A stretch of DNA of 64,000 nt from Niallia taxi (GCF_032818155.1 NZ_CP102589.1:1-64000); one strand, 5' to 3'; shown: positions 25,575 through 34,787, counted from the stretch's first letter. Program-made: numbers and translations. The notes: generated by a model not told the origin, from the letters alone.

Positions 25575-26462
25575 TTATTTAGATGCTGTAAGTTTACGAT
25601 GGATTAAACCTCCAATTAAACGCGCACCTAGATTGAAAATCAGCACAGACAAAATCAATACTGCGGAGGCACCGTTTGCGATATCCTCAACATCCGGAAT
25701 AAGCCCTTGTGTGTTAACAGACCAAATATGAACAGCTAAAGTTTCTGCAGGTCTAAATATATTTAATGGTGAGTTTTCAACGAATGGATTCCAGTTTGCA
25801 TAATCCAGTCTTGGTGTTGACAATCCAGATGTAAATAATAGCGCAGCCGCTTCCCCGAACACCCTTCCAGAAGCAAGAATTGCACCTGTTAAAATTGATG
25901 GAAATGCTGTTGGTAAAAGAATCGTTTTAATTGTATGCCAATGTGTAATTCCTAATGCAAGACTAGCTTCTTTCTGGTCACGTGGCACTGAACGAAGTGC
26001 ATCTTCACTGACACGCACCATAACAGGCAAGTTAAACACTGTTAATGCCAATGCACCGCCAAGGATTGAATAGCCCCATCCTGTTAGGTTAACGAACATT
26101 AATAGACCAAACATACCAATAACAATAGAAGGAAGTGATGCAAGTACCTCGATACAAGTACGAATCGTGTTTGTCACTTTCCCAGGCTTTGCATACTCAG
26201 CCATGTAAATTCCGCCGCCCACTCCAAGTGGAACAGTAATAATCATTGTGATAAACAAAATATAAAATGAATTGAACAATTGATCTCTAATTCCACCGCC
26301 TGCACGGACATTACTAGATGGATTAGTTAAGAAATCAAGAGATATGTGGCTTACGCCATTAAACAAAATATATGAAAATAATCCGACAAGTACGGATACA
26401 ATAACGATTGCTATCGCAACAAACACACTGGTTGCGATACGATCTGCTACTCTGCTGTTCAT
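25575..26462 (-). CDS. pstA: phosphate ABC transporter permease PstA
   Basis: A 295-aa permease with about six membrane helices and a cytoplasmic loop resembling the EAA motif around KEASLALGITHWHTIK. PstA and PstC form the membrane channel. Its ATG overlaps the stop of pstC by one base (TAATG), so the subunits are translated in step. Confidence 0.93.
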   Translation of the reverse strand: MNSRVADRIATSVFVAIAIVIVSVLVGLFSYILFNGVSHISLDFLTNPSSNVRAGGGIRDQLFNSFYILFITMIITVPLGVGGGIYMAEYAKPGKVTNTIRTCIEVLASLPSIVIGMFGLLMFVNLTGWGYSILGGALALTVFNLPVMVRVSEDALRSVPRDQKEASLALGITHWHTIKTILLPTAFPSILTGAILASGRVFGEAAALLFTSGLSTPRLDYANWNPFVENSPLNIFRPAETLAVHIWSVNTQGLIPDVEDIANGASAVLILSVLIFNLGARLIGGLIHRKLTASK

Positions 26463-27385
26463 TATACTTTCCTCCTAGATGACAGATAACGGATTAGCAA
26501 GATAAATGCGAATGACATAATTAACAAGATTAGCCCCATTGACCATAGTGTATTGTTTTCAACACTTCCATATGTTGTATGACCCATATTTAATGTGATG
26601 ATAGTTGTCAATGTTCCGGCTGGATCTAAAATGCTTCCAGGGATAATTCTCGTGTTACCGATAACCATTTGAACCGCTAATGCTTCCCCGAACGCTCTTG
26701 CCATACCTAAAACGATTGCAGTTAACAATGAAGGAAGGGCAGCAGGAACAAGTACTTTCCTGATTGTTTGCCATCTCGTAGCACCAAGTGCATAAGATCC
26801 TTCACGCAATGATTTAGGCAATGTCGCCATTGCATCTGTTGCAATTGTCGTAACTGTCGGCAGGATCATGATTGCTAAGACGATTGTTCCAGATAATAAA
26901 CTGAAACCAAGTCCGCCTACATGCTCCCTGATAAAAGGCACTAATACTGTAAGCCCTATGAATCCATAAACAACGGAAGGAATACCAACAAGCAACTCAA
27001 TTACTGGTTGAAGTATTTTCTTCCCCCATGATGGAGCAATTTCAGTCATGAAAATAGCTCCTCCAATTCCAAGTGGTGCTGCAACTAGTGCGGCAAGCAT
27101 TGTTACCGCAAAAGAACCAAAGATAAAAGGCAGTGCCCCATACATTGGGCTTTCTGGATCAGTAGGATTCCAATTCGTACTGGTTAAGAACTCAATCGGA
27201 CTTACACCGTTTTTAATGAAAGACTGTAAACCTTTTGTACTTAGGAAAATTGTGATTGCAATAGTAGCAGAAATCATGATAATTGCACATAATGTTACTA
27301 AAACTTTACCCCGTACCTCACCATTAAGCCTTGTTTTATTAGATTTGATTAATCTCTCTCTAACAGGAAGTGATGATTTTTCCAT
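26462..27385 (-). CDS. pstC: phosphate ABC transporter permease PstC
   Basis: A 307-aa permease with six or more helices. The loop LREGSYALGATRWQTIRKV contacts PstB, and the extracytoplasmic region includes GVSPIEFLTSTNWNP. The gene lies 81 nt after pstS in the same orientation, with no terminator seen between them. Confidence 0.93.
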   Translation of the reverse strand: MEKSSLPVRERLIKSNKTRLNGEVRGKVLVTLCAIIMISATIAITIFLSTKGLQSFIKNGVSPIEFLTSTNWNPTDPESPMYGALPFIFGSFAVTMLAALVAAPLGIGGAIFMTEIAPSWGKKILQPVIELLVGIPSVVYGFIGLTVLVPFIREHVGGLGFSLLSGTIVLAIMILPTVTTIATDAMATLPKSLREGSYALGATRWQTIRKVLVPAALPSLLTAIVLGMARAFGEALAVQMVIGNTRIIPGSILDPAGTLTTIITLNMGHTTYGSVENNTLWSMGLILLIMSFAFILLIRYLSSRRKV

Positions 27386-27466
27386 AATTTTTGAAGCACC
27401 CCTAATTTACGTCATTAATTGGTAATGAGGCAACGCCAGGTCGGCATTGCCCCTTACCTAATTCGT

Positions 27467-28369
27467 TTATTTTTGATTTCCTTCAGCGTCACGCTCTACT
27501 TTCATTTCGCTGCCAGGAATATATCCTTGGTCTTCGATCAATTGTTTTTGCTCATCAGCAGCCATGTAGTCAAGGAATGCTTTAGCAAGTTCATTTGGCT
27601 CACCTTTAGTGTAAGCATGTTGGTAAGCCCAAACTGGGAATTCTCCAGTTTTTACTTTTTCATCAGTAGCTTCTACACCGTCAATTGCAAGTGGTGTTAC
27701 AGTGTCATCAGTGAAGTAAGAAAGTGCAAGGTAACCTACAGCTCCTTCAGTTTCAGAGATGATTTTCTTAACTGTGTTTGAAGAATCCTCCGTAACGCCT
27801 TCAGCAGGTGTAGCGCCATCTAATGCATATTTATTGAAAGTTGCACGAGTACCAGAAGAATCTGGACGGTTAACTAATGTAATTTTTTGGTCAGCACCAC
27901 CAAGGTCTTTCCAGTTAGTGATTTTGCCTGTAAATACTTTAATCAAATCTTCTTTAGATATATCTTTAACTCCAGCAGATGGGTTAACAGCAGCTGTCAT
28001 GCCTACTACAGCAACTTTGTGGTCAACTAGCTCATCAGCAGGAATTCCTTCTTTTTCTTCAGCAAAAACATCAGAGTTTCCAATATCTACGGAACCTTCA
28101 GAAACTTGTGATAAGCCTGTACCAGAACCACCAGCGTTCACTTGGATATCAACTTCTGGATTTTCAGCCATAAACTCTTCAGCAGCAGCAGCTACTAATG
28201 GTTGCATTGCAGATGAACCAGAAACTGTCAAAGTGCCTGATAGTTTTTCTTCTGAACCATTATCTTCATTGTTATCTCCACTTGTGTTGTCATTTCCTCC
28301 GCATGCAGCGATGAATGCCATAAGTGCTGCAACAAGCAGAAGCAGGCTTAGCTTTTTCAAACTTTTCAT
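27467..28369 (-). CDS. pstS: phosphate-binding lipoprotein PstS
   Basis: A 300-aa lipoprotein with signal peptide and lipobox (MAFIAACGGN, Cys about 23). Phosphate contacts are visible in SGSSAMQPL, GSGTG (in NAGGSGTGLSQV), the DIGNSD loop and PDSSGTRATF, the standard PstS pattern. It binds inorganic phosphate outside the membrane and hands it to PstCA. AGGGGG is 11 nt before the ATG. It is the first gene of the operon and sits behind four PhoP half-sites. Confidence 0.95.
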   Translation of the reverse strand: MKSLKKLSLLLLVAALMAFIAACGGNDNTSGDNNEDNGSEEKLSGTLTVSGSSAMQPLVAAAAEEFMAENPEVDIQVNAGGSGTGLSQVSEGSVDIGNSDVFAEEKEGIPADELVDHKVAVVGMTAAVNPSAGVKDISKEDLIKVFTGKITNWKDLGGADQKITLVNRPDSSGTRATFNKYALDGATPAEGVTEDSSNTVKKIISETEGAVGYLALSYFTDDTVTPLAIDGVEATDEKVKTGEFPVWAYQHAYTKGEPNELAKAFLDYMAADEQKQLIEDQGYIPGSEMKVERDAEGNQK

Positions 28370-28418
28370 TTCTTTAATTCCCCCTAAGGATATGTTGGTG
28401 TTTTGTCCTACAAGAATT

Positions 28419-28472
28419 AGAATAAGGGAAAACTATTAATGTTGTTTGAATCAATTGTAAAGGTTTTGTAAA
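28419..28472 (-). promoter_or_regulatory. Pho box and promoter of the pst operon
   Basis: On the minus strand TTTACA (28472-28467), TTTACA (28461-28456), TTCAAA (28450-28445) and TTAATA (28439-28434) recur at exactly 11-bp intervals. This is the arrangement bound by phosphorylated PhoP. A possible -10, TATTCT, lies at 28424-28419. Confidence 0.8.
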
Positions 28473-28657
28473 TGCTAGTTTTTTGTGAATAATTGTCGAA
28501 AAAATGGTTACTATCCCATTATTATAGTTATCAAGTCCCAATATTTATGGACATCCCCCATTAATTCACCAAAAATCCGTTAATTTACAAAAGATTGCTT
28601 GTGACGTAATATAGAAGAAAAGGTCCTATTCTCATTTAGATGAAGAGGTATAATACT

Positions 28658-29419
28658 ATGTCAAACGTTCAATCACTGGAAAGAGCATTAACGATATTAA
28701 ACAAGCTTTCTGAATATCCAGATGGCCTGCAAATCGCCCGCCTGTCCGAGCAGGTTGGCCTCTCCAAAAGCACCGTACACAGACTTTTGGCAACATTAAC
28801 TAACATGAACTATGTCGAAAAGGACATGGATACAGACAAATATAAGCTTGGATTACAGACACTTTTCCTTGCAAGAAATTTTTTGAACAGCAATACACTT
28901 GTTCATACAGCAAAACCGTTTCTGACCAAATTATGTAAGGAAGTCAATGAAACCATTCATTTATGCACACAAGACCGAGAAGAAGTCCTTTATGTGGACA
29001 AGATAGAAAGCACACAAACGATTCGCATGTTCTCCCGTGTTGGCAGCAGAGCACCAATGTACTGTACAGCTGTTGGAAAAGTACTATTATCAGGGCTCGA
29101 TCCCGAAGCTTTAGAAGAATCGCTCTCCAAAATGGAATTTGTCAGCAAAACAGCTGCTACCATCTCATCAAAGGAAGAATTACGCGAGGAAATAGATAAG
29201 GTGGAGCAACAAGGCTATGCATTAGATAATAACGAGAATGAAAAGGACTTACGCTGCATCGCTGCCCCTATTTACAACCATGAAGGCAGAATTATCGCAA
29301 GCTTCAGCATCTCAGGTCCTAGTACAAGAGTGACAATGGACTTAATAAATGAAGTGTTGGTTGAAAAAATGCAGCATTATAGTGCGGACATATCCCGCCA
29401 CTTTGGCTTCATCAGCTAA
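28658..29419 (+). CDS. IclR-family regulator, probably of ketodeoxygluconate use
   Basis: A 253-aa protein. Residues 1-70 carry the IclR winged helix (SLERALTILNKLSEYPDG, then LSKSTVHRLLATLTNMNYVE). Residues 80-250 form the effector domain with YVDKIESTQTIRMFSRVG, the PMYCTAVGKVLLSG segment and DLRCIAAPIYNHEG. The start at 28658 has AGAGGT 8 nt upstream. The gene converges on kdgK-kdgT, and E. coli KdgR is also an IclR protein, so it probably represses that operon and is relieved by 2-keto-3-deoxygluconate. This is inference from family and position. Confidence 0.88.
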   Translation: MSNVQSLERALTILNKLSEYPDGLQIARLSEQVGLSKSTVHRLLATLTNMNYVEKDMDTDKYKLGLQTLFLARNFLNSNTLVHTAKPFLTKLCKEVNETIHLCTQDREEVLYVDKIESTQTIRMFSRVGSRAPMYCTAVGKVLLSGLDPEALEESLSKMEFVSKTAATISSKEELREEIDKVEQQGYALDNNENEKDLRCIAAPIYNHEGRIIASFSISGPSTRVTMDLINEVLVEKMQHYSADISRHFGFIS

Positions 29420-29428
29420 TAATAGTAA

Positions 29429-29478
29429 ATAGAAAAAGAGCAAAGCTGCCTCATTGGCACACTTTGCTCTTTTTCTAT
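29429..29478. terminator. bidirectional terminator between the IclR gene and kdgK
   Basis: A perfect 17-bp stem (29429-29445 with 29462-29478) has A and T runs on its two sides, suitable for stopping both converging genes. Confidence 0.85.
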
Positions 29479-30426
29479 TTATCTATTTAATTTAGGTTCC
29501 ATAAAGTCGTTGAGACCTTTTCGGTCAGGGAGTCCATCATTGTCACCTGGAGCCATGACTGCAAGAGCGCCGATTGCTGTTCCTCTTCTAACAGCTTCCT
29601 CGAGCGGTAGATCCTCCAACAATGCACTCGTCACACCAACAGCAAACCCATCTCCAGCACCAACTGTGTCAATGACTTTGTGAACCTTAAAACCTTCTGT
29701 ATAGAATTTTTTATCCTCAGAACTAGTATAAGCCCCTTTTGGTCCAAGCTTTATGATTACGGTTTTTACACCAGCAGCATGATAAAATTGAGCTATTCCT
29801 TCAGGAGTTTCTCTGCCCGTAAGCAGCCTTCCCTCTGCCATGCCAGGAAAGACAATATCAGCTAAAAAGGCAATGTCATTGATAACTGCCGCCATCTCTT
29901 TTTTATCTGGCCAGAGTGCAGGTCTAATATTAGGATCAAATGAAATCGATACCCCTTGCGCTTTCGCCTTACGCGCCAATTCATAAACCATTTCCCTGCA
30001 GCTCGTTGATAATGCTGGAGGAATGCCGGTCAAATGGAGATGCTGAAAGTCTGCAATAGACAATGAACTTATTGATTGAATATCCATTGTAGAAGCAGCA
30101 GAATTTTTTCTTAAAGCAAACACTTCTGGATCTCCTGCGGAAACCTTTTGCTTCCATTGCATTCCTGTAGCATGCTTGTCGTCAAAGGTAACAAAACTCG
30201 TATCAATATCATTATTCTTCAAGAAGCCTTGAATATTTTTGCCGAAGGGATCATTCCCAAGCTTCGTAATATATGTGACATCATGGCCTAAACGAGCCAT
30301 CCCGATTGAAAAGTTCACTTCTGCTCCTGCCACAAAACGAGCAAACCTATCTACCTCTTCCAAAAGCCCTTCAGACTCTGCCGCAAATAGGGCCATCGGT
30401 TCTCCCACAGTAACTATTCTGCTCAT
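29479..30426 (-). CDS. kdgK: 2-keto-3-deoxygluconate kinase (PfkB family)
   Basis: A 315-aa ribokinase-like sugar kinase. The PfkB signature regions are visible: NFSIGMARLGHDVTYITKLG near the start and DTVGAGDGFAVGVTSALLE near the end, where the Asp in GAGD is the catalytic base. Its reaction makes 2-keto-3-deoxy-6-phosphogluconate. The start is taken as ATG 30426; the in-frame TTG at 30438 abuts the AAGGAG site with no spacer. It lies downstream of kdgT. The aldolase gene kdgA is not in the window. Confidence 0.88.
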   Translation of the reverse strand: MSRIVTVGEPMALFAAESEGLLEEVDRFARFVAGAEVNFSIGMARLGHDVTYITKLGNDPFGKNIQGFLKNNDIDTSFVTFDDKHATGMQWKQKVSAGDPEVFALRKNSAASTMDIQSISSLSIADFQHLHLTGIPPALSTSCREMVYELARKAKAQGVSISFDPNIRPALWPDKKEMAAVINDIAFLADIVFPGMAEGRLLTGRETPEGIAQFYHAAGVKTVIIKLGPKGAYTSSEDKKFYTEGFKVHKVIDTVGAGDGFAVGVTSALLEDLPLEEAVRRGTAIGALAVMAPGDNDGLPDRKGLNDFMEPKLNR

Positions 30427-30470
30427 ACTAACAATCAACTCCTTCTATTAATATAGGAAGAATCTGCTCT

Positions 30471-31460
30471 TTAAAGTGCACGAGTATTTACGCCACTTCC
30501 ACTATTCTTGTTGTTCTTTTTTTGCATATATTTATACCAAAAGGCAGTTAATATCGGAACTAAAATGGAGGTTACAATGACAGATGCTGCTACCAATGCT
30601 GTTGCAGACTGGGCAATTGGCATAAATTCCGGCTTCATACTTGCAATAATCATTGGATTGGCAACAGCAGCCCCAGCAGTACTTGAAGCCGCAATCCCAG
30701 CTGTTCCGTTTCCTCCACCAATAAACTTGTCTGCGAGCATTAATGGAATGCCTGTAACTATAATAACGAGAATACCAAGCAAGACGCCGGCGAAGCCTGT
30801 TTTTACAATTACGCCGAGATCAATCGTATTTCCTAATGCAAATCCGAAGAATGGAATCATTGTATGTGTAGCCTTGCTGAAAAAACTTCTAAAATCAGAA
30901 TCAAGATTTCCTAAAATAAAACCGACTAAAAATGGAAGCACTGCTCCTACAAATGCCTGTGGCTCAAACGCAATCCCAGTTGAGCCAAGAATAAGCATCG
31001 TCACAAGCGGACCTGACTCAAGCGACATCAATACAAATGCACCGGCCTCCTCCTTTGTTCCGTATTGCTGCATCATGGACGCATACAAACCACCGTTCGT
31101 CATATCCATCGCCGCAACAAGTGTCAAAATCGAAAATCCGGCGAAAAAGCCTGTCTGTACTCCACCCTCTGGCAAAAATGCTCCTGCCACAAGGGCAACA
31201 ATCCATGCAACCCCAATCTTTGTCACCAGCAGCGTTCCCGATTTCCGCAAAACAACTCCTGTCGATTTCAAATTAATTCCTGCACCCATGCAGAAAAACC
31301 AGACAGCAAGAATTGGGATTGTACCTGTCATCAGCCCATTCGTAAACGAGCCGAAATACTCTCCAGATTTTGGTGCAAACGTATGAATAATAGCTCCTAC
31401 AAACAGCGGAACCAGCATAAGGCCTCCTGGTATTCGCTCAATCGACTTCATGATTTTCAT
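30471..31460 (-). CDS. kdgT: 2-keto-3-deoxygluconate permease
   Basis: A 330-aa membrane protein of about ten helices, beginning [20 protein letters not shown], the same opening pattern as E. coli KdgT. It is a cation symporter of the KdgT family that brings in ketodeoxygluconate from pectin or uronate breakdown. AAGGA lies 8 nt before ATG 31460. The gene leads the kdgT-kdgK operon and has a leader of roughly 290 nt with a cre site, a palindromic operator and a tiny reading frame. Confidence 0.9.
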   Translation of the reverse strand: MKIMKSIERIPGGLMLVPLFVGAIIHTFAPKSGEYFGSFTNGLMTGTIPILAVWFFCMGAGINLKSTGVVLRKSGTLLVTKIGVAWIVALVAGAFLPEGGVQTGFFAGFSILTLVAAMDMTNGGLYASMMQQYGTKEEAGAFVLMSLESGPLVTMLILGSTGIAFEPQAFVGAVLPFLVGFILGNLDSDFRSFFSKATHTMIPFFGFALGNTIDLGVIVKTGFAGVLLGILVIIVTGIPLMLADKFIGGGNGTAGIAASSTAGAAVANPMIIASMKPEFMPIAQSATALVAASVIVTSILVPILTAFWYKYMQKKNNKNSGSGVNTRAL

Positions 31461-31662
31461 ATTAGCATCCTTACCTTCCCATTTAGGTAATTTAAGCAAT
31501 TGAAAAAGACGCTGCATCTGATATGTAGTAATTGAATTATGCCGCGTGTCAAAGACCTGCTCTTCAACGCATCATCCAGTTCTTCATGCTCTTAGAAACA
31601 ACTAACGATAATTAATAGAAAAAACTTGCCCTGGCCATGATGGCGTTCACTAATCCAATGAA

Positions 31663-31676
31663 GAATACGCTTACAT
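31663..31676 (-). promoter_or_regulatory. possible downstream cre site in the kdgT leader
   Basis: On the minus strand ATGTAAGCGTATTC matches the cre pattern WTGAAARCGYTTWN with two mismatches. It lies about 80-90 nt into the predicted transcript, where CcpA could act as a roadblock. Confidence 0.4.
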
Positions 31677-31678
31677 AT

Positions 31679-31699
31679 TTAGAAAAAACAAAAAAACAA
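31679..31699 (-). other. six-codon leader frame with a perfect ribosome binding site
   Basis: AAAGGAGG (31711-31704) is followed after 4 nt by TTG and a frame of six codons, reading Met-Phe-Phe-Cys-Phe-Phe, then stop. It could be a leader peptide, a remnant of a lost gene, or chance. It lies in the kdgT leader. Confidence 0.3.
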
Positions 31700-31724
31700 G
31701 TAGCCTCCTTTCAACAACCTAACA

Positions 31725-31747
31725 AACGTTCCACATCGTGGTACGTT
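31725..31747 (-). promoter_or_regulatory. palindromic operator, candidate IclR/KdgR site
   Basis: AACGTTCCAC (31725-31734) and GTGGTACGTT (31738-31747) form a 10-bp inverted repeat with one mismatch around ATC. It lies just downstream of the predicted start site, a usual position for a repressor. TGGAAC also occurs twice on the minus strand here. Confidence 0.55.
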
Positions 31748-31760
31748 GTTCCATAAAATA

Positions 31761-31789
31761 ATTATACCGCTTACATTTTTATAATTCAA
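31761..31789 (-). promoter_or_regulatory. kdgT promoter with overlapping cre site
   Basis: TTGAAT (31789-31784), 17 nt and a perfect TATAAT (31766-31761) form a strong sigma-A promoter. The minus-strand 14-mer TGTAAGCGGTATAA (31775-31762) matches the cre consensus TGWNANCGNTNWCA with one mismatch and overlaps the -10, so CcpA would block polymerase when glucose is present. Confidence 0.7.
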
Positions 31790-31818
31790 TAATTTGGCAA
31801 AAGAAAAGGATATTTCGA

Positions 31819-31856
31819 CAGAAAAAAACAATATCTGTTTCAGAAGATATTGTTTT
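31819..31856 (-). terminator. terminator downstream of a small minus-strand frame
   Basis: A perfect 12-bp stem (31825-31836 with 31845-31856) is followed on the minus strand by a seven-T run (31828-31822, part of the stem). It supports a transcript running from the 31.9-32.1 kb region. Confidence 0.6.
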
Positions 31857-31925
31857 CTTCTATTACTATGTAAACCATTATTCTATAAACTAAGATGCTA
31901 ACATCTAGCCTTTAAACACGAAAGT

Positions 31926-32141
31926 TTAAAAGCTTACTTCTTTATTAAATAGCCTCTTTACATAGACACCATCCAAAAATACAGCATATGATTTAGCAGC
32001 GTTAAGTGATATTACGCTTTGAATCAAATTATCTAGAGTATTTACGATATTCATGTAGTTGTACCAGTTAATGTGGATATTCACTGAATAATTAGGAGTT
32101 TCATCAATAGTTATCAACATTATGAGGTTTATTAATAACAA
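31926..32141 (-). CDS. uncertain small protein (up to 71 aa)
   Basis: I do not recognise this. The C-terminal half (DNLIQSVISLNAAKSYAVFL, then DGVYVKRLFNKE) looks protein-like, and a terminator lies 70-100 nt beyond the stop. Against it, no good ribosome binding site precedes either methionine candidate (32141 or 32120) and the region is very AT-rich. It may be a small gene, a gene remnant or non-coding. Confidence 0.25.
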   Translation of the reverse strand: MLLINLIMLITIDETPNYSVNIHINWYNYMNIVNTLDNLIQSVISLNAAKSYAVFLDGVYVKRLFNKEVSF

Positions 32142-32244
32142 ATGTTAATACTTTCAGGTCTTATCCACAAGGTCTTTCTGTATAAACAAATATTCAAGGT
32201 TTACAGAAAGCGATTTATTGTCTTTTCTAGCTATCATTAAAACA

Positions 32245-32282
32245 AAAAATTCTGGATTCCTTTAGGGAAGTCCAGAATTTTT
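32245..32282 (-). terminator. terminator of rlmCD
   Basis: A 12-bp stem (32245-32256 with 32271-32282), extended by inner pairs, has a T run on the minus strand (A run at 32244-32249). Confidence 0.8.
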
Positions 32283-32295
32283 CCAAGAATTAATA

Positions 32296-33666
32296 TTACA
32301 CTGTTAATACCAACTGAGCTACAGCCTCAACATGCATTGTCTGCGGGAACATATCCACAGGCTGTACTTCAAGTGTTTTGTAGCCGCCGTCTTCAAGAAC
32401 GCGCAGGTCTCTTGCTAATGTTGCTGGGTTGCAGGAAACATACACGACTTTTTTTGGCTTCATGTCAATGATTGTTTGTAATAGGGCTTCATCACAGCCT
32501 TTTCTTGGCGGATCAACAACTAGAACATCTGCTGTGTTTCCTTCTTTATACCAGTTGGGGATAACTTCTTCTGCTTTACCGACAGCAAAATCCACATTGT
32601 GGATATCATTTAGGAGTGCATTTTTGCCAGCGTCTTCGATTGCTTGTGGAACAATTTCTACTCCAAACACCTTTTTTGCTTTTTTCGCGAGGAACAGAGA
32701 AATCGTGCCAATACCACAATAAGCATCAATAACGTTTTCTTCGCCTTGCAAATTAGCATACTCTAGTGCTTTATCATATAAAACCTTTGTCTGTTCTGGA
32801 TTTACTTGATAGAAAGAGCGGGCTGAAATAGCGAACTTCACATCTCCAATATAATCAGTAATTGTTTCTTGTCCCCACAATACATTTGTTATGTCGCCCA
32901 TAATGACATTTGTTTTTTTGTTATTCACATTGTGGATAATTGATTTTAAACCGGAAATCTCTGTTGCAATTTCATCCACAACTTTATTTTTGTTTGTAAT
33001 TTCGTTTGTTCTCGTAATAAGCACAATCATCATTTCACCTGTAACTAAACCACGGCGAACCATGATATGACGAAGCTCTCCTTTATGGCGCTCCTCATTG
33101 TATGCCTTTACTCCGTACTTTTGACAGATCTCTTTTACTTTTCTTACGACATCATCATTTTCTTCTTGTTGTATAAGGCAGGCTTCCATATTAATAATTT
33201 GGTGGCTGCGCTGTTGATAGAAACCTCCTATCAGACCGCCCTCCTGCTCTCCAATTGGCACCTGAGCCTTGTTGCGATAACGCCATGGCTCTTTCATTCC
33301 GATTGTCGGGTGAACTACAGCATCGATTTTTCCGATTCTTTCAAGGACATCCTGAACATGCTTATGCTTTACAAGGAGCTGACCTTCATAGTTAAGATGC
33401 TGAAGCTGACAGCCTCCGCATTCTTTATAAATTGGACATGGTGCTTCCACTCGATATGGGCTTTTTTCCTGCAATTCAAGCAAACGGCCAAACCCAAAAT
33501 TTTTATTAGTTTTCACGACTTTAACCTTCGCTTTTTCCCCTGGAAGTCCATTGGGGATAAACAGTGGATAACCTTCAACCTTCGCTACGCCAGAACCTTC
33601 ATGTGTCAAATCTTCAAATACTATATCTAATATATCGTTCTTTTGAACGGGCAATGTTCTGCTCAT
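32296..33666 (-). CDS. rlmCD: 23S rRNA (uracil-C5)-methyltransferase
   Basis: A 456-aa RumA-family enzyme. A TRAM domain at residues 1-60 binds RNA. An iron-sulfur cluster site is suggested by [15 protein letters not shown] (residues about 78-92) with a further upstream or downstream Cys. The SAM fold has [18 protein letters not shown], and the catalytic Cys lies in [15 protein letters not shown]. In B. subtilis RlmCD methylates U747 and U1939 of 23S rRNA. It lies downstream of dgkB as in B. subtilis, with an extra hairpin between. Confidence 0.92.
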   Translation of the reverse strand: MSRTLPVQKNDILDIVFEDLTHEGSGVAKVEGYPLFIPNGLPGEKAKVKVVKTNKNFGFGRLLELQEKSPYRVEAPCPIYKECGGCQLQHLNYEGQLLVKHKHVQDVLERIGKIDAVVHPTIGMKEPWRYRNKAQVPIGEQEGGLIGGFYQQRSHQIINMEACLIQQEENDDVVRKVKEICQKYGVKAYNEERHKGELRHIMVRRGLVTGEMMIVLITRTNEITNKNKVVDEIATEISGLKSIIHNVNNKKTNVIMGDITNVLWGQETITDYIGDVKFAISARSFYQVNPEQTKVLYDKALEYANLQGEENVIDAYCGIGTISLFLAKKAKKVFGVEIVPQAIEDAGKNALLNDIHNVDFAVGKAEEVIPNWYKEGNTADVLVVDPPRKGCDEALLQTIIDMKPKKVVYVSCNPATLARDLRVLEDGGYKTLEVQPVDMFPQTMHVEAVAQLVLTV

Positions 33667-33818
33667 TGTCTACTTCCTTTGCTACATGTTATCTATTTTT
33701 GAAAAGTATACCGAACAAAATTGTATCATACTTTTCCTGTTATCTATAATCCTGTTGGTTTTTTTAAAGTTTGAAAACAATGGAAATAAGGGGCTTTTTT
33801 GGGGATTTGGAGTGGTGG

Positions 33819-33844
33819 ATAGAGTGAGTCCGCACTCACTCTAT
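33819..33844 (-). other. hairpin between dgkB and rlmCD
   Basis: A perfect 11-bp stem (33819-33829 with 33834-33844, loop CCGC) lies 4 nt after the dgkB stop and has no T tract. It could protect the 3' end of dgkB mRNA, be an RNase site, or reduce read-through. Confidence 0.5.
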
Positions 33845-33848
33845 ATCT

Positions 33849-34787
33849 TTACTCTGCTGTTAGTGTCTCTTCTTTAGGGCGATCTTCATCGCGGATTTGG
33901 TCAATTGGAACAAACACCTCAAAATGTCTGTATAAATTAACAAATTCTGCTGGAAGCACCCCACCGAACTCACCATCGAGGTTCAGCTGTACCTTCTCTT
34001 CAGATGTTATCTTAATACGGTTTGCACCTACATAAATAACATTCGGATCATTAATATGCTCTCCGCGAAGCGCCAATGTGGCAATACGGATAAAGTCTGC
34101 TAGATTGGCTTTTTTTAGGATAAGCAAGGAAAATAGACCATCATTGATCGAAGCACCTGGAGCAAGCTTTTCAAATCCGCCGACAGAGTTTGTCAGACCA
34201 ATTAAAAACAGCATGACTTCCCCTTCGAATAGCTTTCCGTCATATTCTATCTTTACTTTAGTAGCTTTAATAAAAGGCAGCTTTTCCATACCTTTCAAAT
34301 AATACGCCAGCTGTCCAAGCATTGTTTTCAACTTGCTCGGCACTTCATACGAAAGCTCAGTCAAATTGCCTCCGCCGCCAATATTGATAAAGTATTTGTC
34401 TTCATTTATCCGTCCAATATCGACAGGGATTGTGTCGCCTTTAGCAATTATATCCGCGGCAGCTTCAATGTCTCGCGGGATATGCAAGGCTCTTGCGAAG
34501 TCATTAGTTGTACCCACTGGGATAATTCCAAGCTTTGGCCGGTAGTCCTGTTCTGCTAGTCCATTAACTACTTCATTAATTGTGCCGTCTCCGCCAGCTG
34601 CAACAACAAGATCATATCTTCTTTCAATTGCAATCCTCGCAGCCTTTGTGGCATCCTCTGGCCCTGTCGTAGCATGACAGGATGTTTCATACCCTGCATT
34701 CTCAAGTTTTTTCAGCACCTCCGGTAAATGCTTTTTAAAAGCTTCCCGGCCTGATGTTGGATTATATATAATTCTTGCCCTTTTCAT
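33849..34787 (-). CDS. dgkB: diacylglycerol kinase
   Basis: A 312-aa soluble lipid kinase of the DagK/YegS fold. The nucleotide motif is VVAAGGDGTINEVVNGL and the N-terminus is KRARIIYNPTSGREAFKKHL, as in B. subtilis DgkB. It recycles diacylglycerol released by lipoteichoic-acid synthesis to phosphatidic acid. The start at 34787 (MKRARI) follows AGGATG with 7-nt spacing. In B. subtilis the gene follows gatB directly; here about 6 kb of other genes separates them. Confidence 0.93.
   Translation of the reverse strand: MKRARIIYNPTSGREAFKKHLPEVLKKLENAGYETSCHATTGPEDATKAARIAIERRYDLVVAAGGDGTINEVVNGLAEQDYRPKLGIIPVGTTNDFARALHIPRDIEAAADIIAKGDTIPVDIGRINEDKYFINIGGGGNLTELSYEVPSKLKTMLGQLAYYLKGMEKLPFIKATKVKIEYDGKLFEGEVMLFLIGLTNSVGGFEKLAPGASINDGLFSLLILKKANLADFIRIATLALRGEHINDPNVIYVGANRIKITSEEKVQLNLDGEFGGVLPAEFVNLYRHFEVFVPIDQIRDEDRPKEETLTAE

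Noticed and set aside
27759..28439. Plus-strand open frame opposite pstS (226 codons)
   Set aside because: Serine/proline-rich antisense shadow of a clear PstS gene, with no convincing ribosome binding site.
30508..31386. Long plus-strand open frame opposite kdgT (292 codons)
   Set aside because: It mirrors a hydrophobic membrane-protein gene, is rich in Pro/Ala/Ile/Thr runs typical of antisense frames, and has no credible gene family, while kdgT is well supported.
33067..33630. Plus-strand open frame opposite rlmCD (187 codons)
   Set aside because: Hydrophobic antisense shadow of a gene with intact catalytic motifs.
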